DNA of 64,000 nucleotides from CAZOZZ01 sp965262425 (lineage in GTDB: Bacteria; Acidobacteriota; Terriglobia; 20CM-2-55-15). Position numbers and translations under genes: made by a program. The notes below the pieces were generated by a model, which was not told the DNA's origin, searched no databases, and saw only the letters and a program-made list of their open reading frames with translations. The stretch spans positions 930,001 to 994,000 of the forward strand of contig OZ253536.1 of NCBI GenBank assembly GCA_965262425.1, written 5' to 3'. Each line of letters opens with the position of its first letter. Position 1 is the first letter of the stretch. Of the stretch, positions 35,565 to 43,012 are shown one piece after another.

Positions 35565-37997
35565 CTATCTTCGTCCGATCGGTTGGGCATCCTTAACAAA
35601 CCTTTCGAACCAGGACATCATTTCGTACAAAGTGTGTTCAACCGACTCTTTGGCGGCATAGCCGTGTGACTCGTTAGGCAGAGTTACCAGGCGTGCGGTC
35701 GCCCTGTGTCCGGTCAAAGCTTGGAACATGCGGTCGGACTGGATCGGGAAAGTTCCCGAATTGTTGTCGGCCTCACCGTGGGTCAGCAGGATCGGTTCGT
35801 TGACCTTGTCGGCATGCATGAAAGGCGACACCTTGAAGTACAACTCCGGGGCTTCCCAGAATGTCCGTTGTTCGCTCTGGAATCCAAACGGGGTCAACGA
35901 GCGGTTGTAAGCGCCGCTGCGAGCAATACCGGCTCTGAAGAGATCGGAGTGGGCGAGCAGGTTGGCGGTCATGAAGGCGCCATAACTGTGTCCTCCGACA
36001 CCCACTCGATTCGGGTCGGAGACTCCTATTTCGGCTGCCTTGTCGATCGCCGCTTTGCCGCTCATGACGATCTGATCGATCATCGTTTCGTTCATCGTGA
36101 TCGAGTCACCGATCACCGGCATCGTCGCGCCGTCCAGCAATGCATAACCGTTCAACACGAAGAACAACTGAGACGCGCCACGGATCGTCGTGAACCGGTC
36201 GGTCGATCCCGATACCTGCCCCGCGGTCGCGGCATCGTTGAACTCCCTCGGGTAGGCCCAGACCACCGTAGGCAGGCGGGTGCCTTCTTCGTAGTCGGGG
36301 GGCAGATACAGCGTGAAGGACAGGTCGACGCCGTCCTCGCGTTTGTACTTGACGAGCTGTTTAGTGATGCTCCGAAGCTGGGGTGTCGGGTCCTCGAAGT
36401 TCGTCAGGGACGTGATCGCCCCATTGTCGGACAGGTCCCGAATCCGGTAGTTCGGCGGTTCCGTCTTGCTCTCACGTCGTGTGATCCAGCGGGTGCCGGA
36501 ATCTCCCAGTGGTGTCTCAATGGCTTCGTAGCTTCCGGCTGCGGACTGGAACAGCCGCTCGGTTTCGAGCGTGTTGAGGTTCAGGCGATCCAGGAACGGA
36601 TGATCGCCTTCGGGAGACGATCCATTACCGGCCAGGAAGATCGAGTTGCCGTTCTGCATGACGGTCCGACGCCCGTTTGCCAGGGTGGTCGAGACCGGCC
36701 TGCCGGGATCGTTGTAACGGTCCTGGGCGCTCATGTCCCATATGAGTTTGGGCTCGGATCCGGCCCCGATCAGGAACGTGCGGTTCCACCGATTGATCCG
36801 ATGATACTCGGTGACCATGGCGCGTCCGTCTTCAACCCACTGAATACCACGATAACGGTTCTCGGTCTTGAACAACTCGGTGGGCGAACCGCTGAACGGT
36901 GCAGCCAGAGTTTTCAGACTGTCCCGGTGAGTGACCTCGGATTTCGGATCTCCGCCGTCGAGGGCTTCAGCCCACAGCAAAGTCGCGTTCTCGGTCGGGA
37001 TCCAGTTGTAGCTACGCGGATCCGTCGCGACTCCTCCGATCGGGACGTTCTCCTGCAGAGATATCCTCGCTACGGTGTGTTCGACCGTCGCGGAACGATC
37101 CCAGATCTCAACCATTCTCGGGAAAGACCGGTGCGTGAAGAGATAAGAGTAGGGCTTCTGGAGCCGCACGACGAGAAAATGGTTGCCGTCAGGTGAGATC
37201 GACAATGTCTGGAAGAGTCCCGGTGTACCGAGGTTCGTCACTCGACCGTGGGTCGTATCGACCAAGGCGAGTTGGGCTGTTCCGTGATAGTCGAACAGTG
37301 CCACGTCATGCCTGGTTTCAAGCAGATCCTGGTAGGTGCGAATGGCTCCGGACCGACCCGATGTTTCCTGGATGTTGGGCCCGGTCGGGACGAGCGATTC
37401 TTCGGGCGGCGCACCACGTCCGGCCGGAATACGCTGTATCAGCAACGTGCGGTTGTCGGGCATCCATTGGATGGCGGTGCCGTACGCTGCGTTCAGGACC
37501 ACGCCGTCAATCTGACGTGCCTCGCCTGCGAGGTTCGAAACCCACAGGTCGATGCCGTCGGATCGGGTGTTCGTGAACGCAAAATGTTTCCCGTCCGGGC
37601 TCCACCGGGCCGATCCCAGTTTCGCGTCCGCAGGCAAGTCCACCGCGATCTCGTTGCCGTCGGGAATTCCTTTGAGCGTGTAGCCAATGGAGTAACGCGG
37701 ACGGCTCGGGCCATTAGTCAGGGGGTCGATTCGTAAGCCCGCGATGCGAAGCATGGGTTGGGAGAAGTCTGCGATCGATGGGTATCCCGGAGGCTGGCCG
37801 AACAGCATGGTGTCGCCGCTGGGGTTGATGCTGACCTGAGGGGTCGGCAGGGCGTCCAGAACGTCCTGGATCGCCTGCGGAGGTTTCTGGTAGGTATCTT
37901 GTCCGAATACCGCGGGCGCCGATACCGACATCAACACGGTCAGCGCTACCGGAACGGCCAACCAAAGGTTGCGATGCACATTCGACTTCTTCTTCAT
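35565..37997 (-). CDS. S9 family peptidase resembling glutamyl endopeptidase (CGEP-like)
   Basis: 810 residues, secreted (signal peptide VALTVLMSVSAPAVFGQ). The N-terminal propeller has WSPDGKHFAFTNT. The C-terminal alpha/beta hydrolase has Ser671 (VGGHSYGAFMTANLLAH), Asp744 (HGEADNNSGT) and His778 (NESHGYAAKES). The segment around FRAGIARSGAYNRSLTPFGF and the HGEADNNSGTFPIQSDRMFQ stretch closely resemble plant chloroplast glutamyl endopeptidase. GGAGGA precedes the start at 37997. A longer frame upstream overlaps the repeats. Likely a periplasmic Glu-specific endopeptidase, by family only. Confidence 0.9.
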   Translation of the reverse strand: MKKKSNVHRNLWLAVPVALTVLMSVSAPAVFGQDTYQKPPQAIQDVLDALPTPQVSINPSGDTMLFGQPPGYPSIADFSQPMLRIAGLRIDPLTNGPSRPRYSIGYTLKGIPDGNEIAVDLPADAKLGSARWSPDGKHFAFTNTRSDGIDLWVSNLAGEARQIDGVVLNAAYGTAIQWMPDNRTLLIQRIPAGRGAPPEESLVPTGPNIQETSGRSGAIRTYQDLLETRHDVALFDYHGTAQLALVDTTHGRVTNLGTPGLFQTLSISPDGNHFLVVRLQKPYSYLFTHRSFPRMVEIWDRSATVEHTVARISLQENVPIGGVATDPRSYNWIPTENATLLWAEALDGGDPKSEVTHRDSLKTLAAPFSGSPTELFKTENRYRGIQWVEDGRAMVTEYHRINRWNRTFLIGAGSEPKLIWDMSAQDRYNDPGRPVSTTLANGRRTVMQNGNSIFLAGNGSSPEGDHPFLDRLNLNTLETERLFQSAAGSYEAIETPLGDSGTRWITRRESKTEPPNYRIRDLSDNGAITSLTNFEDPTPQLRSITKQLVKYKREDGVDLSFTLYLPPDYEEGTRLPTVVWAYPREFNDAATAGQVSGSTDRFTTIRGASQLFFVLNGYALLDGATMPVIGDSITMNETMIDQIVMSGKAAIDKAAEIGVSDPNRVGVGGHSYGAFMTANLLAHSDLFRAGIARSGAYNRSLTPFGFQSEQRTFWEAPELYFKVSPFMHADKVNEPILLTHGEADNNSGTFPIQSDRMFQALTGHRATARLVTLPNESHGYAAKESVEHTLYEMMSWFERFVKDAQPIGRR

Positions 37998-38130
37998 GTC
38001 GTCGATCTCCTCCCCCACGAATCCTTGGGTTTCCTGACTGGTTTTCTGAATGATAGGAGATTGTAGCCGGGAACTGCCGTTTCCGAAAGCTTTCCCCGTT
38101 CGCCGATAACTCGCCCCCGTCCACCCTCCG

Positions 38131-38275
38131 CGAACTCGGGGACGGAGGCGTAATTCAAGCAAGGTACAGATACGCAGGAAGTTATTGCCCGCTAATTCGG
38201 GGACGGAGGAGCAATTCAATCAAGTGCGGATTACATGCAGGAAGTTATGGTAATTTCGCCTCCGTCCCCGAATTA
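38131..38275. repeat. REP-like repeats: two 61-bp tandem units plus one inverted unit
   Basis: Two direct units start at 38131 and about 38192, each with a TCGGGGACGGAGG core, a taATTCAA tail and a GCAGGAAGTTAT end. A third unit is inverted at 38251-38275 (TTTCGCCTCCGTCCCCGAAT). The layout resembles REP sequences linked to Y1 (IS200-like) transposases. No such gene is present here. Confidence 0.75.
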
Positions 38276-38284
38276 AGGAAAGGG

Positions 38285-38743
38285 TTATTCTTCGGTGATG
38301 CTGGCTGCGTACTCCAGTTCGATGCCTCTCTTGACGCTCAAGGCTGCTGGGCAGCCCTTCTCGGCCACGTTGATCAGGCGGCGGGCATCCTCTTCACGCC
38401 CTTCAGGCACCTTGATGTTGTAATGGACCCGGATACGGGTGACGATCATCTTGCCGTCTATTTCCTCGATGTCTCCTTCGACATCCGAAGACAACTTGTT
38501 CGGATAGGATGGAATTCCTCGTGCTTCCAGGGCGCCGCCCAGGGTGCCGGTTAGTCAGCCAGCTACCGAGGCGACGAGATAATCGAGAGTGGCCGGAAGG
38601 TCTTCTTCAGGCTCCATCTTGTAAAAGTGTTTGATGCCTCCGTGGACGCCGAACTTCACGGGTTCGGTGAAGCCTTCGATATAAGCAAGACGGAGCGGGC
38701 GCTTCTCCTGGACGATCTTCACCTTCGAAGTGTGTACGAGCAT
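38285..38743 (-). CDS. OsmC-family protein, candidate selenoprotein (in-frame TGA as Sec63)
   Basis: Read with the TGA at 38555-38557 as selenocysteine, this gives one 152-residue OsmC-like protein. Its first half is MLVHTSKVKIVQEKRPLRLA to ATLDYLVASVAG, then Sec63, then LTGTLGGALEARGIPSYPNK and the rest to the stop at 38285. Sec falls exactly where OsmC peroxidases carry their first redox Cys. The second Cys is kept in EKGCPAAL. A ribosome-binding GGAGG precedes the ATG. Downstream of TGA a hairpin CCTGGGC-GGC-GCCCTGG can form, with loop bases about 19-21 nt after the stop, where bacterial SECIS loops lie. OsmC-like selenoproteins are known in other bacteria. The selenium machinery is not in this window. 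Confidence 0.78.
38540..38557 (-). promoter_or_regulatory. Candidate bacterial SECIS hairpin next to TGA
   Basis: Immediately after the TGA the minus-strand RNA reads CUAACCGGCACC then CUGGGCGGCGCCCUGG. GGGC pairs with GCCC around a GGC loop, and after a U-U mismatch CC pairs with GG. The loop has a G in its first positions, about 19 nt from the UGA, which fits the loose bacterial SECIS consensus. Coordinates given cover the TGA and loop region approximately. Structure not computed. Confidence 0.45.
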
Positions 38744-38808
38744 GTTCTCTGCCTCCCATCGGTCTTTGATCGAGAGCCATTCTACATGATTCCGCCGACA
38801 GGGCCCGA

Positions 38809-38969
38809 GGAGCCTGCGCGGCAGAAGGGATCGTAGCGAGAAAGTGGAGAATCGAGGCCAGATTTTATCGATTTTGAGGCGAATAGTGGTTCTATTCAAC
38901 GAAAAATCGGGGAAATCCGGGCCGATTTTACCGCTTTCGCAGTAGATTCCTTCTGCCGCGCAGGCTCCT
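38809..38969. repeat. Repeat family B, copy 3
   Basis: GGAGCCTGCGCGGCAGAAGG at the left, inverted TTCTGCCGCGCAGGCTCCT at the right, interior palindrome around AATAGTGGTTCTATTC. It sits between the OsmC-like gene and the DUF4342 gene, upstream of the former. Confidence 0.88.
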
Positions 38970-38978
38970 AGGCGAGCG

Positions 38979-39257
38979 TCATTCTTCCGGTCCGTCACCT
39001 CCTCCGATACTTCGGTCCACCCGTTCGACTTCAATCGTGCATTTTGACAGCAGTGCCACCAGGGTCCCGATCGCCGCCAGAACAGGAGCCAGGACGGCGC
39101 CGACGACCCCTATGGTCAAGGGGAACTCTGCGACGATGTTCCCCTCCTGTCGGATTCGGATTCGTCTGACATTCCCTTCCTCGATCATCCTCTTGACCTG
39201 ATCCAGTAGATGGCCACCTTCCGCCTTGATAGTTTCCCACCACGCCTTTTCAGACAT
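38979..39257 (-). CDS. DUF4342-domain protein
   Basis: 92 residues. After a short helical N-terminus (WWETIKAEGGHLLDQVKRMI) come EEGNVRRIRIRQEGNIVAEF, then PLTIGVVGAVLAPVLAAIGT and LVALLSKCTIEVER, the order seen in the DUF4342 family. The hydrophobic stretch is a likely membrane helix pair. The family has no known biochemical function. Two adjacent ATGs, either preceded by GGAGG, are possible starts. Confidence 0.82.
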   Translation of the reverse strand: MSEKAWWETIKAEGGHLLDQVKRMIEEGNVRRIRIRQEGNIVAEFPLTIGVVGAVLAPVLAAIGTLVALLSKCTIEVERVDRSIGGGDGPEE

Positions 39258-39380
39258 CATCGACCTCCTTCACCTGATTGGGGACGGGGCGGATTTCTCA
39301 CAACCCCAGTATTGATACCAGTTAGTTGAACACGCATCCGTCCTGACTCAATTTTCGTCTCAGATTCGACTCTAGCGCCG

Positions 39381-39410
39381 CTTACAGCCTCTGGTTTTTC
39401 CGCGTATAGT
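39381..39410 (+). promoter_or_regulatory. Putative sigma-70-type promoter of the DUF3179 gene
   Basis: CTTACA (39381-39386) and TATAGT (39405-39410) are separated by 18 bp, placing a start near 39417. This lies downstream of the first in-frame ATG (39409), which supports the GTG at 39445 as the true start. Confidence 0.5.
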
Positions 39411-39444
39411 GGAAGCTATACCAGAGATCCCGGAGGTTAGCGAC

Positions 39445-40836
39445 GTGAATCGGTCAGCGGCAATTGCTGTCGTTCTGTCCTGTTCCATCGTACTTGTATA
39501 CGGAGTGCCACAGGCTGCGGTTCCCGACATGTTTCTGTTTTTCGAGTCGGTCGTTCCCGACGAAAGCCGGGCCCAGGCCGCGCTGGACCAGATTGTCGAG
39601 GCCTGGAAGGATGGTTATACCCCGATTTTCGTGGATTTTGCCACGATGATGGAGGCCCCGCGCCCGGGCAATCCGGGATCTCCCATCCGGGGGCGCCTGA
39701 TCGATTTCCTCGAGAAGCAGACGGGACAGAATTTCGGCCAGAATCTGGATGAGTGGCGACTGTGGATGTGGAAGCTGCCCTATGATCCCCATCCGAACTA
39801 CGCCCCGTTCAAGGGCGCCCTCTACAGACAGATTGATCAACGCATGATGGAGTTTTTTCCGGTCGGGGCCGAAGCCACGATTCGAATGGACGAAGTGGAT
39901 TGGGGCGGTGTGCGTGTCAACGGAATTCCGCCGCTGGATCATCCCAGATATATCGAAGCTTCCGAAGCGGACTACCTCGAAGATGATCACATCGTTTTCG
40001 GAATCGCCGTCAACGGGGAAGCTCGAGCCTACCCGAAAAGGATCCTGGCCTGGCACGAGATGGCGCTGGACGAAATAGGCGGCGTCGAACTCACGATCAT
40101 CTACTGCACGCTCTGTGGAACGGTTCTGCCGTACGAGAGTGAAGTGGGCGGTCAGTTGCGGAAGTTTGGCACGAGCGGTTTTCTCTACCGATCCAATAAG
40201 CTGTTTTTCGACGAGGCGACCAAGAGCCTCTGGTCGACACTGGAAGGGAAACCTGTCGTCGGTAAGCTGATCAACCAGGATCTGGAACTCAATCTGCGTT
40301 CTTCGGTGACGACAACCTGGGAGGAATGGAAGAAACAGAACCCGAACACGACTGTTCTGTCCATCGAAACCGGCTACGACAGGGATTATGGGGAAGGCGT
40401 GGCCTACAAGAACTACTTCGCCTCGGACCGGCTGATGTTCGAGGTTCCCGACACCGATGATCGCCTCAAGAACAAGTACGAGGTGCTCGTGATGCAGGTC
40501 GCCCCGTCGTCGGGCGAAGGCCGGGAACCCGTGGCGCTATCGACCGATTTCCTCGAAAAGAACCGTGTCTACCCGTTCGAAGCCGGCGGTCGATCTTTCG
40601 TCGTCATCACTTCCGAAGAGGGTGCGAACCGTGTCTTCGAAACCGACGAGATTCGTTTCAAGCGTGAGCGCAGATCCAATCGGATCGAAGACGAATCCCG
40701 TCGCCGCTGGACAGTGACCGAGGATGCACTCGTCGCCCAGGGTGCCCCGGCGGTCGAACTCCCAAGGGTAACCGCGAACAGGGCGTTCTGGTTCGGATGG
40801 TATGCGCAGTTTCCAGACACGCGGTTGATCAGGTAG
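39445..40836 (+). CDS. DUF3179-domain protein
   Basis: 463 residues with an N-terminal signal sequence (IAVVLSCSIVLVYGVPQAA). The DUF3179 domain starts after about residue 180 and shows the family sequences VNGEARAYPKRILAWHEM, VELTIIYCTLCGTVLPYE and FGTSGFLYRSNKLFFDEATK, with SLWSTLEGKPVVGKL. It contains the conserved CTLCG cysteines. Function unknown, seen mainly in secreted proteins of several phyla. The GTG start at 39445 has GGAGG eleven bases upstream. Preceding DNA contains a plausible promoter. Confidence 0.85.
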   Translation: MNRSAAIAVVLSCSIVLVYGVPQAAVPDMFLFFESVVPDESRAQAALDQIVEAWKDGYTPIFVDFATMMEAPRPGNPGSPIRGRLIDFLEKQTGQNFGQNLDEWRLWMWKLPYDPHPNYAPFKGALYRQIDQRMMEFFPVGAEATIRMDEVDWGGVRVNGIPPLDHPRYIEASEADYLEDDHIVFGIAVNGEARAYPKRILAWHEMALDEIGGVELTIIYCTLCGTVLPYESEVGGQLRKFGTSGFLYRSNKLFFDEATKSLWSTLEGKPVVGKLINQDLELNLRSSVTTTWEEWKKQNPNTTVLSIETGYDRDYGEGVAYKNYFASDRLMFEVPDTDDRLKNKYEVLVMQVAPSSGEGREPVALSTDFLEKNRVYPFEAGGRSFVVITSEEGANRVFETDEIRFKRERRSNRIEDESRRRWTVTEDALVAQGAPAVELPRVTANRAFWFGWYAQFPDTRLIR

Positions 40837-40837
40837 G

Positions 40838-41018
40838 GAAGTGGCTAGTGGTTAGTGGTTAGTTGGGGGAATCTGGGGGAAGGATTTCGCCGCAGAGGCC
40901 AGGAGGCTCGGTTTTTTTCGATTTCTTGCGGTCTGCGTCGACAAATTCACGGTAGTCTGTCCCTTCCTCAACTAACCACTAACCACTAACCACTGCCCCC
41001 GCCCCCACTTCCCCATAC
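40838..41018. repeat. Inverted TTAGTGGTTAGT repeat flanking a family C remnant
   Basis: Left arm GGAAGTGGCTAGTGGTTAGT at 40838, right arm complementary TTCCCCATACC-type end near 41018, including GACTAACCACTAACCACT. Between them is CCGCAGAGGCCAGGAGGCTC. The right arm overlaps the end of tag (40979 onward) and supplies its last codons (VGAGAVVSG). Confidence 0.6.
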
Positions 41019-41560
41019 CTGAAACAGTCGACGGTATGATCATTCACCATGCCGACGGCTTGCATGAACGCGTAGCAGATCGTTGATCCGACGAAATTGA
41101 AACCCCTCTTCTTCAAGTCCTTGCTCATCGCATCCGACTCCGGGGTTTTGGGTGGAATCTCTCCGAGTTGTTTCCACTTGTTCTTTCTTGGTGTCCCTTC
41201 GACGAACCCCCAGATATAGGTGTCGAACGAACCGAACTCCTTCTGAACTTCGAGAAACGCCTTTGCGTTCCGGGTCGCGGACGCGATCTTCAGCTTGTTC
41301 CTGACGATCCCTTCGTTATTCAGGAGTTGGGAAGTCTTGCGAGCCTTGTACCTTGCGACGCGCATCGGGTCGAACCAGTCGAACGCAAGCCGGTAGTTTT
41401 CCCGCTTCTTGAGAATGGTCGACCAGCTCAGACCGGCCTGAGCCCCCTCGAGGATGAGGAACTCGAACAATGCGCGATCGTCATGCAGCGGTGTGCCCCA
41501 CTCCTCGTCGTGATACCCGACCATCAGTGGATCAGTGCCCGCCCATTCGCATCGTTTCAC
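40979..41560 (-). CDS. tag: DNA-3-methyladenine glycosylase I
   Basis: Removes 3-methyladenine from alkylated DNA. 193 residues. Starts with the zinc-ligand Cys in VKRCEWAGTDPLMVGYHDEE and includes EFLILEGAQAGLSWSTILKK (helix-hairpin-helix region), RNKLKIASATRNAKAFL and the C-terminal ligands in NDHTVDCF. The GTG start at 41560 overlaps the methyltransferase stop, so the two were a translationally coupled pair before the methyltransferase was split by an element. The C-terminal tail GEVGAGAVVSG comes from repeat DNA and is likely not native. Confidence 0.93.
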   Translation of the reverse strand: MKRCEWAGTDPLMVGYHDEEWGTPLHDDRALFEFLILEGAQAGLSWSTILKKRENYRLAFDWFDPMRVARYKARKTSQLLNNEGIVRNKLKIASATRNAKAFLEVQKEFGSFDTYIWGFVEGTPRKNKWKQLGEIPPKTPESDAMSKDLKKRGFNFVGSTICYAFMQAVGMVNDHTVDCFRYGEVGAGAVVSG

Positions 41561-42631
41561 GCAATCTTCCTCGCGACCAACGCCAATCGTTTGGCGTCGG
41601 GGCCGAACGGTTCGCCGGTCACCGTGTCGTACGCTTCGAAGTCTCCGAACCCGGTCTCTTTGAGGAGTTCCGAAAGCTCCCGGTACGTGTAGGTCCGGAC
41701 CGAGAAATGTTTGGGTCTTCCGCAGAATTTGTGGGTAAAACCGTCTTCCATCGCCGCTTGAGGAGACCACGGTGCTCGCCAAGCCTCAAGGCTTCCCTCG
41801 CAAGCTCGGCGGCTGCGCCGGCCTTGACCCTCGGCTGCGCTCCGCGGTGTCGGCTGGTGTGGGCGATGGGGAACGGGGCCTCCGGCGGGGGCTCCGGGCA
41901 CCGGGTGTAGACGTCCGACCGAAGTGGGTACTGGAATATTCGACGTCGAACAAAAGAATAAGGTACTTTGTTTCAATTACTTATGTGCGCACAGGCCTTT
42001 GGACTGCCCACAAATTCTGCGGAGGAGGCAAATGTTTTTCCTCGCGCACGTCCCCCTTCTCTAACGTCCAGTCCACATTCATGCGGCTCTTTTCGTAATC
42101 CCAGGAACGTTCCTCAAGCCGGATCCATTCCCCGGTCTGCACCCGTTCCCGTTTTTTGAAGTCTCGAAGAACTATTTCGGTGACATATGTGTCGATCAGA
42201 AACCTGGCGCCGGGTTTGATCGCCCGCCACACCGCCTCGAGGAACTCCTTGTTCCCTACGTCGTCGAAATAGCCGAAGCTGCTCCAGAAGCAGAATGCCG
42301 CGTCGAATTCGTCCCACCACGGAAGGTCCCGCATGTCCTGTTGCCGGCATGTGAAGTTCGCGGATTGCTGTCGGGCGGCCACGGTCGCCAGTTCCGTCAG
42401 CTTCGGCTGCAGTTCTATCCCCGTGACTTCGAGCCCGGACAATGCCAGCGGGATACCGAGACGCCCGTCTCCCGAAGGTACATCCAGAATCCGGTCTCCC
42501 GGGCCAGGTTTGAGCACCTTCCGAATGAACTCGACCTCGCTGCCCGTTGCTTCGTCCGGCTTCATGTGCCGGAAGAACTCAGGCCAGACGCCCGTAAAAA
42601 ATTCGTTCCACCATTCGTTGTTTAGAGACAA
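41557..42631 (-). pseudogene. SAM methyltransferase gene split by element D copy 2
   Basis: The 5' part (from 42631) starts MSLNNEWWNEFFTGVWPEFF and contains motif I RILDVPSGDGRLGIPLALSG. It breaks after DVREEKH. The 3' part resumes FSVRTYTYRELSELLKETGF and ends LALVARKIA at 41557. Removing the 317-bp element and one 8-bp target copy restores a single frame of 250 codons (249 residues). The restored protein is a normal small class I methyltransferase. It ends translationally coupled to tag. The insertion presumably inactivated it, although the two halves remain otherwise intact, so the event may be recent. Confidence 0.92.
41713..42029 (-). mobile_element. 317-bp non-autonomous element D, copy 2 (inside methyltransferase)
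   Basis: Same length and ends as copy 1 (18224-18540) but inverted. The 8-bp duplications AAATGTTT are at 41705-41712 and 42030-42037, perfect match. Differences from copy 1 are about three substitutions in the interior. The two copies give independent evidence for 8-bp target duplication. Confidence 0.95.
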
Positions 42632-42668
42632 AGTGACAGGTCCTCGATAGCGGTCGCTGCAAGGGAAA

Positions 42669-42742
42669 TGCCGAGGGACGGAGTTGAACCGCCGACGCCG
42701 GCCTTTTCAGGGCCGCGCTCTACCAACTGAGCTACCTCGGCA
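42669..42742 (-). tRNA. tRNA-Phe(GAA)
   Basis: 74-nt cloverleaf on the minus strand. Acceptor stem TGCCGAG pairs with CTCGGCA. D arm is GCTCAGTTGGTAGAGC. The anticodon stem CGGCC/GGCCG encloses loop CTGAAAA with anticodon GAA. T arm is GGCGGTTCAACTCCGTC-like with TTCAACTC loop. CCA is not encoded. It lies between the split methyltransferase and ileS. Confidence 0.95.
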
Positions 42743-42831
42743 TGACGGATCGCACAGAGCACTATCCGGGCTTTCCGCCGAACCCCTAAGATAGCGGTTT
42801 TGGGTTTCTTCGTAAAGGGCCAATCAAGGCC

Positions 42832-43012
42832 AAGGCCCGCTCAAGAATGACATCACATTTTGACATCCCATCTTCACGCCATCTTCGGCCGCTCCTCAAT
42901 CGCGGATCCTCGAAATAGCCGGGCTATTCCTCCGGTCCGCTCAATCGGTCGCAACCGAATCTGACCCAAATCTGGTTGTCAATTCTGCGAAGTCATGCTT
43001 GAGCGGACCTTA
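42832..43012. repeat. Repeat family A, copy 4, ending at the ileS stop codon
   Basis: Starts AAGGCCCGCTCAAGAATGAC and ends GTCATGCTTGAGCGGACCTTA. The last three bases are the ileS stop codon (TAA on the minus strand, 43010-43012). Interior GAAATAGCCGGGCTATTCCT palindrome as in copy 3. Confidence 0.88.

Noticed and set aside
38285..38494. A separate small gene for the second half of the OsmC protein
   Set aside because: The apparent start is a TTG inside the OsmC fold, with no ribosome-binding site. The preceding 20 codons are in frame and match OsmC sequence.
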